DNA of 64,000 bases, from contig NZ_RSTD01000003.1 in assembly GCF_004117915.1 (NCBI RefSeq), positions 62,001 to 126,000 on the forward strand. Reading direction: 5' to 3'. A program made the translations under genes and the position numbers. The stretch is from Companilactobacillus metriopterae. GTDB taxonomy: Bacteria; Bacillota; Bacilli; Lactobacillales; Lactobacillaceae. Of the stretch, positions 9,037 through 17,762 are shown in pieces. Every line of letters starts with the position of its first letter. Position 1 is the first letter of the stretch. The notes under the pieces are model-generated. The model was not told the DNA's origin. It searched no databases and saw only the letters and a list, made by a program, of their open reading frames with translations.

Positions 9037-10773
9037 TATTCCAATATCCATATTGTATAAATCTTTGAAATGTTCATTTGAATTGTAGAGTTCTTTTGGT
9101 GAACCCTGCATTTCAATTTTTCTATCATCCATGAATATGACATGATCTGCGTAGTTTACACCTTGAAGATGGTGCGTTACCCAGATTATGGTTTTTTCTT
9201 TTAGAACTTTAAATATTGTATCTAGTAATTTATTTTCAGTAATTGGATCTAAACCTATGGAAGGTTCATCCAGGAGAACTATTGGTGCATCTTGCAAAAG
9301 GATACGCGCAAGTGCAATACGTTCTTGTTCACCACCAGAGAATCTTTCACCGTTTTCACCAACTATTGTGTCGTACTTGTCAGGTAATGATTCTATCAAA
9401 TCTTTTAGACCAACTCTATCTAGAGCTTCTATTACATCAGAGTTTGACTTATTTTCATTTCCTAGACGAACGTTATTCAAAATTGTTGTATTAAATAGAA
9501 AAGGATTTTGATTTAGAACTGAGAAAATTTCAGTACGGTGATTTTGCAGTTTAGAAACATCAATTCCATTGACTTTAACAGAACCATCGTTGGCTACTAG
9601 ATCACCTAAAATTAGCTGCAGGATAGTAGTTTTACCAATACCACTTGGACCAAGTAAAGCTACCTTTTGACCACGATTAATTTTTTGGGAGAAGTTCTCG
9701 ATGATTACAGATGAAGTACCGTTATAAGTGAAGTTAACATTCTTTAATTCAATGTCTTTGAATTCCTTAGTATCAAAGTCTACTTGTTCAGGAAGCTCAA
9801 CTTTTTCAGTTTTTAAACTATTCAAACGATTAATAGAACTCTTATATTCTGGCCACTCTTCAAATCCTTGACTAACGGGGATAATTGCATCTGAAAGAGG
9901 GAAAATAGCCAGAACAATCGCCGCTACAAAATTGGCTTGTGCTTGATAATTAGTAAATTTTATATTAGTAAAAATCAAAAAACAAACAGCGATAACTGCA
10001 AAGACAATTTGTAAAACAAAGTCACGATTACGACGGAACTTCTTAGACTTGCTTTGAAGTGATTCAAGTTCTTTTAGATTTTTTTGAGATAGATTTTTGA
10101 AGTCGTCATAACGGCCAGAAATAACCCAATCATCTACACCTAATATATTGTCAGTTAATTCTGAGTATAGATTTGCTTTTATGGATTTTTGTTTTTCGCG
10201 ACGAGCACTTTCAATTAAAACAGAAAATACAGGTACTACAAAAATTTCAACAAGAATTAGTAAGAAGATAATCAATCCAAATATAGGAGAGAATACACCA
10301 ATAGCAATTGATCCAAATAATGATAGCAGATATGCGACTACGGTTGGGAAAACTGTTACTAGGTATAAATCCTGTAAATGATTTATGTCTTCAGATAGTA
10401 AACCCATAATGTCTCCAGAACGGTGTTTTTCATTGAAGAATGATGCATCATTCTCCAAAGTTCTATATAGACGAGTTCTTAATTCTGAAGTTATCTTCAA
10501 TACCCAGTTGTGACTTCTTAGTCTCTCAGCGTATTTAAAAACTGGACGTCCAATACCAAAAGCTCTAGTTAATAGAATAGGCACATATATAAGAAAAATA
10601 TTTACAGGTTGTGTAGCTGCCTTGTCGATCGAGTAACCAGAAGTAAACATCAATGCTGCTGCACAAAATGAAGTACAAAATCCTAGGAAAATAGCTAATG
10701 AAAGTAATCCCTTATATTGTTTAATATATGGTTTTACCCAGGTGTCATTTTTGAATGTTTTAAAGAAACTCAT
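9034..10773 (-). CDS. cydC: Thiol/cytochrome bd maturation ABC exporter subunit CydC
   Basis: This 579-residue half-transporter has an N-terminal six-helix ABC type 1 membrane domain (about residues 1-310) and a C-terminal ATPase with Walker A GPSGIGKTT, signature FSGGEQERIALAR and Walker B IVLLDEPSIGLD. CydCD heterodimers export cysteine/glutathione and are needed to assemble cytochrome bd oxidase. Its ATG overlaps the cydD stop by four bases (ATGA), so translation is coupled. It is the last gene of cydA-cydB-cydD-cydC. The C/D names follow position and sequence type; literature naming varies for Gram-positives. Confidence 0.9.
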   Translation of the reverse strand: MSFFKTFKNDTWVKPYIKQYKGLLSLAIFLGFCTSFCAAALMFTSGYSIDKAATQPVNIFLIYVPILLTRAFGIGRPVFKYAERLRSHNWVLKITSELRTRLYRTLENDASFFNEKHRSGDIMGLLSEDINHLQDLYLVTVFPTVVAYLLSLFGSIAIGVFSPIFGLIIFLLILVEIFVVPVFSVLIESARREKQKSIKANLYSELTDNILGVDDWVISGRYDDFKNLSQKNLKELESLQSKSKKFRRNRDFVLQIVFAVIAVCFLIFTNIKFTNYQAQANFVAAIVLAIFPLSDAIIPVSQGFEEWPEYKSSINRLNSLKTEKVELPEQVDFDTKEFKDIELKNVNFTYNGTSSVIIENFSQKINRGQKVALLGPSGIGKTTILQLILGDLVANDGSVKVNGIDVSKLQNHRTEIFSVLNQNPFLFNTTILNNVRLGNENKSNSDVIEALDRVGLKDLIESLPDKYDTIVGENGERFSGGEQERIALARILLQDAPIVLLDEPSIGLDPITENKLLDTIFKVLKEKTIIWVTHHLQGVNYADHVIFMDDRKIEMQGSPKELYNSNEHFKDLYNMDIGI

Positions 10774-12503
10774 AATTGATCACCTCGCATATTTTCTATC
10801 AGATTCATGTAAGGACCTTGTGATTTTTGAAGATCATCAGGAGTACCTTGCTCAACAATTTTACCGTTATCCATAACGATGACGTAATCCATATTTTTTA
10901 ACCAGTGTAATCTGTGTGTAGCAAAAATTACTAAGTGATCTTTGAATAGTTCTTCCATTGGTGCTTTCAAATTGTATTCTGTTTCGATGTCCAAATGTGC
11001 AGTAGGTTCATCAAAAATCAACACATGTCGATCTTTAGCTAGAAAGGCTCTGGCTAGCATGATTCTTTGTTGTTGACCGCCAGATATACCTCGACCACCT
11101 TCTCCAATTATAGTTTCATATCCTTCAGATAAACTATCGATAAAAATATCGAGACCAGCTTGTTTAGCAGCAAGATTGACTTGATCATCGGAAGCTAATG
11201 GATTGTAGAATTTAATGTTGTCCTTAATACTTCCACTAAATAAATATGGTGATTGAGGTAGAAATGCTAACTGATCACGCCAAGATTGAACGTTTAAATT
11301 ATCTAACTGTTGATCATTAATGACCACGTTGGCATTTGTATTTGATCCCAAGAAACCACCCAAGTATCTAATTAGGGTAGTTTTACCTGATCCGGATTTA
11401 CCAATTACAGCAATTTTTTTGTATCCTGATAGTTTTAGCTCTTTGATATCTAGACTGGAAGAAATTGCATCTTCTTCATACTTAAACTCAACATTTTTAA
11501 TTTCTAAATGAGAATTTTCATCCCATGAAAAATTAGACAAAGTGTCTTTTGTTTTGTTGTCAGGTATTGCTAGAGTTTCAAAAATAGAACCAAGTGCATT
11601 TTTACCATCTAGAGTAGCATGATAATCACTAGAAAAATCACGTAGAGGTAAGAAATATTCGGGTGCAAGAATCAGTGTAACTAGCGCTGGGAAGAGTGGC
11701 ATTGTACCGTTTATTAGAGCAAGACCTAGGAATACAGCCAAGATAGCAATACCTAGCGTTGTAAGCCAATCTAAAGCAAAAGTAGATAAGATAGCAATAC
11801 GAAGAGTGTTGATCGTTCTACGACGATATTCATCACTTACAACGTGTATATTGTTTTCATATTTTTTACTCAAACCTAGCATTTTTAATGTAGGTAAACC
11901 TCTTAAAGAATCTAAGAAGTGATTTGAGATTATTGTATATTGCTCATATTGTTCATCTGCCTTAGATTGAGCAGCTAACCCTAGAATAATCATAAATAGT
12001 ATAACTAGAGGAACAATAATTGTCAGAGTAATTCCTGAAGAAATGCTCTGCATATATATATAGATTAAAAGTATGGGAGGAATGATAGACATGTTCAAGA
12101 TCTTAGTAAAAATCAATTTGAAATAATTTTCAATTAGGTCAATTCCATCAAGAGAAGAGGTAACTAAATTACCACTACCATTTCGTAGAATAATTTCTGA
12201 ACCAGTATCGTAGATCTTATCCAGCAATTCTGAACGAATTTCTTCAGATGTATTGGCTGCATAGTTATCAACGATACGACTGTTTAACAAGTTAAATAAA
12301 TGTCTTGCTACAAAGGCAAGAAAAAATAAAGCCATTGGCATATAGATTGTGTCTAATGGCTTCATTTTCCATGAATTAACTAGTGCTTCTGCTAAATACT
12401 TACCTTGGAATAAAATAACAAATGCTTGCAGGAAAGTTAATCCTGCAAGCATTAGTAGAAGTTTTTTAGTTCCTGGTAAGCGTAATAAACGCTTATCAAT
12501 CAT
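10770..12503 (-). CDS. cydD: Thiol/cytochrome bd maturation ABC exporter subunit CydD
   Basis: This 577-residue ABC half-transporter has six membrane helices in its first 310 residues and an ATPase with Walker A GKSGSGKTT, signature ISGGQQQRIMLAR and Walker B VLIFDEPTAHLD. It pairs with CydC to form the exporter required for a functional cytochrome bd complex. It begins one base after the cydB stop (TAATATG) and overlaps cydC, so the four cyd genes form one tightly packed operon. Confidence 0.92.
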   Translation of the reverse strand: MIDKRLLRLPGTKKLLLMLAGLTFLQAFVILFQGKYLAEALVNSWKMKPLDTIYMPMALFFLAFVARHLFNLLNSRIVDNYAANTSEEIRSELLDKIYDTGSEIILRNGSGNLVTSSLDGIDLIENYFKLIFTKILNMSIIPPILLIYIYMQSISSGITLTIIVPLVILFMIILGLAAQSKADEQYEQYTIISNHFLDSLRGLPTLKMLGLSKKYENNIHVVSDEYRRRTINTLRIAILSTFALDWLTTLGIAILAVFLGLALINGTMPLFPALVTLILAPEYFLPLRDFSSDYHATLDGKNALGSIFETLAIPDNKTKDTLSNFSWDENSHLEIKNVEFKYEEDAISSSLDIKELKLSGYKKIAVIGKSGSGKTTLIRYLGGFLGSNTNANVVINDQQLDNLNVQSWRDQLAFLPQSPYLFSGSIKDNIKFYNPLASDDQVNLAAKQAGLDIFIDSLSEGYETIIGEGGRGISGGQQQRIMLARAFLAKDRHVLIFDEPTAHLDIETEYNLKAPMEELFKDHLVIFATHRLHWLKNMDYVIVMDNGKIVEQGTPDDLQKSQGPYMNLIENMRGDQL

Positions 12504-12504
12504 A

Positions 12505-13518
12505 TTAATATTTTACCTTATCTTCTTTTGGATTAATTCTCTTTGTAAATAAAGAATATGACCAAATGAAGTAAATTGCAACAATAGGTACAAGAATACA
12601 TGCAACAATTGTCATAATTGTTAATGTATAGTGTGAATTTGCTGCATCTTTGATCAAGATGCTGTGTGCTGGGTTAGTAGCGATCATAACACGTGGGAAT
12701 AGTCCGTTGAATAGAAGAACTATAACCATTGATAGTGATAAACCACTTCCAGCAAAACTCCAACCTTCGTGATCTTTAAGAACACCCCAGTATCCAATTA
12801 ATGAGAACACAACGATAAGAAGTGTAATGATTAATGATGAAATTGGTCTCTTGTCAAAGAAGTCTGTTTGGAAGAATACTAAGATAGCAAAGACTACTTC
12901 ACCAGCAAATAGAATTGGGTAAAGGACTTTGTTAAGACTTCTAGCACGTTCGCGTAGAGGTCCTTCCATTCTTAAACGGATAAAGTTTAGACCATGTACA
13001 AGTGAAAGAAGAACACCTGCAACACCACCAACAACTGATAGCCAGTTAACAATATCAAAGAATTTAGGGAAAGCATCTCCGTTAGCATTCATAGGAATAC
13101 CTTGAACCATACTTAGAAGCATCAAGCATAGCAAGAATGGTGCCATGAAACTTCCAATGAAGAAAGTCCACATCCAAATATTCTTACCAGCATTTGTTTC
13201 AGCATGCTTAACGAATTCAAATGAAACACCACGTAAGATCAAACCTACAAGAACTAGAAGTAAAACAATGTAGTAACCTGAGAACAATGAAGCATACCAA
13301 AGTGGTAGTGAAGCAAACATTGCACCACCGGCAGTAACTAACCAAGTTTCGTTACCATCCCAGTGTGGTCCTATAGTTGACATGATAGCAACTCTTTCGT
13401 CCATATCTTTACCGATTAGACGAGTTGCCATACCAACACCAAAGTCAAATCCCTCAAGGAATAAGAATATGGCGAATAGCAAACCTATGACGATAAACCA
13501 AAATGTACTTAATGTCAT
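12505..13518 (-). CDS. cydB: Cytochrome bd ubiquinol/menaquinol oxidase subunit II
   Basis: This 337-residue polytopic membrane protein has the CydB N-terminus (FWFIVIGLLFAIFLFLEGFD) and the conserved GPHWDGNETWL block. CydB is the structural partner of CydA in the heme-bd quinol oxidase that reduces O2 to water. The length is normal. The ATG overlaps the cydA stop by four bases and has a GGAGG ribosome site in the cydA 3' end. Confidence 0.96.
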   Translation of the reverse strand: MTLSTFWFIVIGLLFAIFLFLEGFDFGVGMATRLIGKDMDERVAIMSTIGPHWDGNETWLVTAGGAMFASLPLWYASLFSGYYIVLLLVLVGLILRGVSFEFVKHAETNAGKNIWMWTFFIGSFMAPFLLCLMLLSMVQGIPMNANGDAFPKFFDIVNWLSVVGGVAGVLLSLVHGLNFIRLRMEGPLRERARSLNKVLYPILFAGEVVFAILVFFQTDFFDKRPISSLIITLLIVVFSLIGYWGVLKDHEGWSFAGSGLSLSMVIVLLFNGLFPRVMIATNPAHSILIKDAANSHYTLTIMTIVACILVPIVAIYFIWSYSLFTKRINPKEDKVKY

Positions 13519-14957
13519 TTGTCAAACGCCTCCTTTGAGAATGGATCAACATTTTCAATTGAATCCTCAATTTCGTAGTATGGACCTTGGTTTAGAGTTC
13601 TCTTTGAGTACCAAACCATTGTTCCACCAAGAATTGTAAACAATAAGAAGTAAACAATATTACTGAATAATAGTGATCCTACAGTTGAAGTAGGAGAAAC
13701 AGCTTGAGCAATAGTCATTAGACCGTAAACGATCCAAGGATAACGTCCAAATTCTGTTACGAACCAACCAGCTGTTATACCAATAAATGGAACCCAGATG
13801 CAGATTCCCATGATGATAAGGAACCATCTCTTGTTTTCGATTGTGTCTTTTTTCTTTCTTGACCAGATAAGACCAAGTAGTGAAACAAGACCGATGATAC
13901 CATCAACAGCTGACATTATTCTGAAACTCCAGAACAATGTCTTAGCAGGTGCATAGTAATCCATATCTTTTCCAAACTTCTTGTCGTACTTAGCGTGGAA
14001 TTCTTTATTAAGAGAATTCATACCTTGTACTGAACCAGATGTCTTGTGATATGTAAGAACACTCAACATAACAGGAATATCAACTTGGTTTGAAGCCTTG
14101 TGATCTTTTGCATCGATTGATTCGATGATTGTCCAAGGAGCTGGATCATCAGTATCATTGTAGATACCTTCAGTTGCAGCAAACTTCATTGGTTGATCTT
14201 TCAACATTTGTTGAGTTTGGAAATCACCAGCGATAAGAGTAAGGATTGAGAAAATAAGTCCAACCCATAGTCCAAAGCGAAGTGATGTTTTGAAGAAGTG
14301 GTTTTCACCTTTCTTCTTCTTTAATAGTCCCCAAGCACTCATACCGGCAATTACAACACCAGCTGCCATGATAGCAGAAATGATAACGTGAGGAAATACT
14401 CTCCACAATTGTGGATTTGTAACCACGTCACCAAAGTTAGTCAATTGGATACGACCAGTTGAACCGTTGATCTTGAATCCAGTTGGATGTTGCATAAAAC
14501 TATTGGCAGCAAGAATCCAAATAGCAGATAGCATTGTACCGATAGAAGTCATCCAAATCATCACTGCATGCCAACCTGGTGTAAATTTATCCCAAGTAAA
14601 CATCCAAATTCCGATAAAGACTGATTCGATGAAGAAAGCAAGAAGAGCTTCAATAGCAAGCGGTGCTCCAAATACATCCCCCATGAATCTTGAATATTCA
14701 GACCAATTCATACCGAATTGGAATTCTTGAATAATACCAGTAACGATACCGACAGCAAAACTAAGTAGGAAAATTTTTCCCCAGAATTTTGTCATGTCTA
14801 GATATACTTTGTCTTTTTTGACAACGTACATAGTTTCCATTACTGCTACAAGAAATCCCATTCCGATAGAAAAAGGAACGAAGAAAAAGTGGAAAACGGT
14901 TGTCATAGCAAATTGAAATCTTGCTAATGAAACAACGCTTAATCCAAGATTTAGCAT
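13515..14957 (-). CDS. cydA: Cytochrome bd menaquinol oxidase subunit I
   Basis: This 480-residue subunit binds hemes b558, b595 and d and the quinol. The start is the ATG at 14955-14957, preceded by GGGAGGAATTTATT; a more upstream in-frame ATG contains this ribosome site and is rejected. Visible family features are ARFQFAMTTVFHFFFVPFSI with the heme-ligand His, EFQFGMNWSEYSRFMGDVFG, and GWFVTEFGRYPWIVYG. The Q-loop is short, as in Gram-positive CydA. It heads the cyd operon, which lacks heme genes here; lactobacilli with this oxidase usually need exogenous heme, and menaquinone is probably made or completed by menA/menG. Confidence 0.96.
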   Translation of the reverse strand: MLNLGLSVVSLARFQFAMTTVFHFFFVPFSIGMGFLVAVMETMYVVKKDKVYLDMTKFWGKIFLLSFAVGIVTGIIQEFQFGMNWSEYSRFMGDVFGAPLAIEALLAFFIESVFIGIWMFTWDKFTPGWHAVMIWMTSIGTMLSAIWILAANSFMQHPTGFKINGSTGRIQLTNFGDVVTNPQLWRVFPHVIISAIMAAGVVIAGMSAWGLLKKKKGENHFFKTSLRFGLWVGLIFSILTLIAGDFQTQQMLKDQPMKFAATEGIYNDTDDPAPWTIIESIDAKDHKASNQVDIPVMLSVLTYHKTSGSVQGMNSLNKEFHAKYDKKFGKDMDYYAPAKTLFWSFRIMSAVDGIIGLVSLLGLIWSRKKKDTIENKRWFLIIMGICIWVPFIGITAGWFVTEFGRYPWIVYGLMTIAQAVSPTSTVGSLLFSNIVYFLLFTILGGTMVWYSKRTLNQGPYYEIEDSIENVDPFSKEAFDK

Positions 14958-15061
14958 AATAAATTCCTCCCATAACATAAAAATAATACTTTCACATCAT
15001 TTATCATATGATTAATTAATATATTTGGCAATAGAATTATGATATTTCGTAATAAATAATT

Positions 15062-15090
15062 AAAAAAAGCTAAGCGTTTTCAGCTTAGCT
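15062..15090 (-). terminator. Intrinsic terminator of the Asn/Gln-rich membrane protein gene
   Basis: AGCTAAG and CTTAGCT form the stem; on the minus strand it is followed by seven T. It sits seven bases past the stop of the gene at 15097-15840 and separates it from cydA. Confidence 0.85.
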
Positions 15091-15096
15091 ATAATG

Positions 15097-15840
15097 CTAT
15101 TTCTTCTTATTCATGCGTGAACGTCTACCTTGTCTTGATTCCATTGGGTTTGAATTACTCATATTATTTGATCTGTTTGGTGCATTAAAGTTACCTTGAG
15201 GTTCGTTTGGTCTAAACCTTTGATTGCTTTGTTGGTAATTCTGAGGTTGATTATATTGATCAAAGTTATTATTTTGATATTGATTGTAATTATTATTGTT
15301 ATAAGGTTGGTTTTGATAACCATTGAAGTTCTGTTGTTGACCATATTGATTTTGAGGTTGTTGAAAATTTTGTGGATTTTGATCAAAATTAGAATACTGC
15401 ATATTAGGATTTTGATTGTTGTTAAATGATTGTTGACGATTACTCTGTTGAGATTCAGGTTCATCAGTAGGTACAGGATTGTTAATCAAGTCGACAATAC
15501 TAATTATCAGAACAATTGCTCCTATTGCGATAGAAAGCCATGACCAAATCAATAAGTATCTAGTGTCAGGAACTCCGCCGTTGAAAAATCCAATCAAGGC
15601 TCCCAAAATTAAAATAATGAAGCTGATAACATCTGGAACAATACTATAACTACGATTTGTGATTAAGTAGATAGCACCAGCAATTATATATGTAAAAGCG
15701 ATTAGAATACCTGCTGCACTACCAATAGCACCGGCGCCAATAAGAGCAGCAATAAAGCCTTCAAATCCAGTTTTTAACATCAAAACAATTGCAAGGATTA
15801 GCAAAATAATACTTGCAGAAATTTTTGTGATTCTTACCAT
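15097..15840 (-). CDS. Four-helix membrane protein with Asn/Gln-rich low-complexity tail
   Basis: I do not recognise a family with a known function. The 247-residue protein has four hydrophobic segments in residues 1-120. From about residue 135 to the end it becomes a polar tail dominated by Asn, Gln, Tyr, Phe and Pro, with almost no aliphatic residues and a basic terminus (RQGRRSRMNKKK). The tail has prion-like composition and probably faces the cytoplasm if the four helices begin and end inside. The gene follows the ThiD/PdxK kinase gene by 29 bases with a GGAGGT ribosome site, so they are likely co-transcribed. The repeat-like coding of the tail (AAT/CAA codons) may make it length-variable between strains. 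Confidence 0.8.
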   Translation of the reverse strand: MVRITKISASIILLILAIVLMLKTGFEGFIAALIGAGAIGSAAGILIAFTYIIAGAIYLITNRSYSIVPDVISFIILILGALIGFFNGGVPDTRYLLIWSWLSIAIGAIVLIISIVDLINNPVPTDEPESQQSNRQQSFNNNQNPNMQYSNFDQNPQNFQQPQNQYGQQQNFNGYQNQPYNNNNYNQYQNNNFDQYNQPQNYQQSNQRFRPNEPQGNFNAPNRSNNMSNSNPMESRQGRRSRMNKKK

Positions 15841-15869
15841 TTTGTACCTCCAAGATGTTGTAATAATTA

Positions 15870-16679
15870 CTATATTATATCATTTTTTATAAAATGATTG
15901 ATAGGACCGTATTTGTGACCTACATCAATTACGTTTTTTATAGCTTGATACGTAAATTTTTTAGCATATTCAATTGATTCTTTCAGATTTTTACCAAGAG
16001 CTACCTGAGCGACTATAGTTGATGAAAGTGTATCACCAGTACCGTTGATATGTTCCGTATCGACAAATGGTTGTGAAAACCAGAAAGATGTCCCATCTTC
16101 TAGTAGAACATAATCTTCTACGTCAGTGGTTTCATTTTTCGAATGTTTTCCTTTTATTAAAACGTTTTTTGGTCCCAACTCTTGTAAAATCTTTGCTGCA
16201 TTTATAATTTCGTCCTTACTATTTAACTCTAGGCCAGATAATTTTTGGGCTTCATAGTAGTTAGGTGTTATTAAATCTGCAAGTGGAAAAAGATCTTCTA
16301 TCAAGGTTTTATAAGCTTCTTGTTCTAGTAGCATATCTCCGTGTTTTGTAATAATGACTGGATCTAAAACAAAGAATCCGAATTGTTTGTCTTCAATTTG
16401 CTTTGCTACTGTTTTAATTGTATTAGAATCAGAAAGCATACCAGTTTTAAAAGCAGAAACTTTAAAATCATCTTTTATATCTTTAATTTGGTTTTCTATA
16501 AAACTTTTAGGCATCAACATTTGATCGTGAATACCATATGAATTTCCTGCAACAGCTGCAGTTAAAACAGACATGCCGTAAACATTATTTGCTTGGAAAG
16601 TTTTTAAATCGGCCTGTATGCCAGCACTACCATCAGAATCTGATCCTCCGATGGTTAACACTTGAGTAAACTCATTCAT
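15870..16679 (-). CDS. Hydroxymethylpyrimidine/pyridoxal-type kinase (ThiD/PdxK)
   Basis: This 269-residue ribokinase-fold enzyme phosphorylates a pyrimidine or pyridoxine vitamin precursor with ATP. It opens with QVLTIGGSDSDGSAGIQADLK, contains KTGMLSD, LDPVIITKHGD and LITPNYYEAQKLSG, and ends with the anion-hole motif EHINGTGDTLSS. In ThiD/PdxK enzymes of lactobacilli the substrate cannot be separated by eye; pyridoxal kinase activity is common in this clade, HMP-P kinase is the formal alternative. No thi or pdx genes are adjacent. It appears to be the first gene of a two-gene unit with the Asn/Gln-rich membrane protein. Confidence 0.85.
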   Translation of the reverse strand: MNEFTQVLTIGGSDSDGSAGIQADLKTFQANNVYGMSVLTAAVAGNSYGIHDQMLMPKSFIENQIKDIKDDFKVSAFKTGMLSDSNTIKTVAKQIEDKQFGFFVLDPVIITKHGDMLLEQEAYKTLIEDLFPLADLITPNYYEAQKLSGLELNSKDEIINAAKILQELGPKNVLIKGKHSKNETTDVEDYVLLEDGTSFWFSQPFVDTEHINGTGDTLSSTIVAQVALGKNLKESIEYAKKFTYQAIKNVIDVGHKYGPINHFIKNDII

Positions 16680-16771
16680 AATTAAAACCTCGATTCCATT
16701 TGTATTATATTGCTCTTACATTTGATTTTATCAGTCTAGATAAAAAAGTAACAATTTTTTATATAAAATAC

Positions 16772-16802
16772 TTGAAATTGACGTTACGTAAAGAATTACA
16801 AT
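16772..16802 (+). promoter_or_regulatory. MerR-type promoter with 19-bp spacer and central dyad
   Basis: TTGAAA (16772-16777) and TACAAT (16797-16802) are separated by 19 bases, longer than the usual 17. The spacer holds a near-perfect dyad, TTGACGTTACGTAAA (16778-16792), with ACGT arms. MerR-family activators act on exactly this geometry by twisting the DNA. The regulator gene begins 16 bases downstream, so this is very probably its own autoregulated promoter. Confidence 0.75.
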
Positions 16803-16817
16803 CAATTTATTGAGGAG

Positions 16818-17588
16818 GTGGAAAACATCAAATATTCAATTAATGAACTAGCAAAATTAGCAGGTATAAGTACACGTACTCTAAGGTATTACGACCAAAT
16901 AAACCTTTTAAAACCATCTGAAAAATCAGCAGCTGGTTACAGATACTACGACGAAAATCAGGTTGATAAACTACAAGAAATATTATTTTATAGAGAATTA
17001 AATTTTAAATTATCAGAAATAATAAAAATTCAATCAGATAGTCAATTGAATAGGTCGGAAATTTTAAATGAACAAAAAGACTTATTAATAGAAGAAAGAA
17101 ATAAATATGATCAATTAATTCAGTTGATTGATCAAACTATTAATAGTGAAGAAGGAGGAACTAAAATGACTGATCAACAAAAATTTGAAGCATTTAAAAA
17201 AGGTGCTATAAAAGAGAACACTGAAAAATACGGATCGGAATTAACTGAGAAGTATTCTTCTGAAGAAATCGATGAATCCAATCGTAAATTTATGAATCTT
17301 TCAGAGGAAGATTATCGAAAGATGTCTGAAGTAGAAGAAGAAATGATAAAATATCTTATCGAATATGATAAAACAAAAACACCAGAACTTGCTGAGCAGA
17401 TATATTTGAAACATCAGCAATGGTTAAAATTCACAATGCCAAATTACACTCCAGCTATCCACAGAGCTATTGTTGAGATGTATATCAATGATTCTAGGTT
17501 TTCAGACTACTATATTGATAAATTCGGTGTCGATGCTGTGAAAAATTTATACAGTGTAATTTTAGAAAACACAAATGAAAACGTTTAA
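16818..17588 (+). CDS. MerR-family regulator with TipAS drug-binding domain
   Basis: The full product of about 253-256 residues has an N-terminal MerR winged helix (NELAKLAGISTRTLRYYDQI), a coiled-coil dimerisation helix and a C-terminal TipAS domain (about residues 120-250). TipA, Mta and relatives bind hydrophobic drugs or thiopeptides and activate their own and efflux genes. The start is uncertain. GTG at 16818 lies within the GAGGAGGTG ribosome site and has none of its own; the ATC at 16827-16829 has ideal spacing and would give MKYSINELAK. A second strong ribosome site with ATG at 17166 could produce the TipAS domain alone. The promoter upstream has MerR geometry. No obvious target transporter is adjacent; the next gene is the 1140-residue membrane protein. 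Confidence 0.88.
   Translation: MENIKYSINELAKLAGISTRTLRYYDQINLLKPSEKSAAGYRYYDENQVDKLQEILFYRELNFKLSEIIKIQSDSQLNRSEILNEQKDLLIEERNKYDQLIQLIDQTINSEEGGTKMTDQQKFEAFKKGAIKENTEKYGSELTEKYSSEEIDESNRKFMNLSEEDYRKMSEVEEEMIKYLIEYDKTKTPELAEQIYLKHQQWLKFTMPNYTPAIHRAIVEMYINDSRFSDYYIDKFGVDAVKNLYSVILENTNENV
17152..17168 (+). promoter_or_regulatory. Internal ribosome site and in-frame ATG for a TipAS-only product
   Basis: AAGGAGG (17152-17158) stands seven bases before an ATG (17166-17168) in frame with the regulator gene, at the junction between coiled coil and TipAS domain. The expected short product is about 140 residues. In Streptomyces tipA the same arrangement yields TipAL and TipAS from one gene. Confidence 0.6.
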
Positions 17589-17762
17589 TACACTCTTTAT
17601 TATCAAAATATATCAATAAAGTTCTAAAATTTTCTTAAATATATAATTCTATTTGTGAAAAAACTATTGTATTTTCCCATTTTTCCTATATTATTTTAGT
17701 TGATGTAAAAGATGACCTTTTATATCTTGTATATTGAAAATTAAATAGAAAGGGGAAACGGT

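Noticed and set aside
14958-14978. Upstream in-frame ATG of cydA
   Set aside because: It would place the GGAGG ribosome site inside the coding region and adds residues not found at the family N-terminus.
15159-15464. Open frames on both strands across the Asn/Gln-rich tail
   Set aside because: They are low-complexity shadows of AAT/CAA repeats with no ribosome sites.
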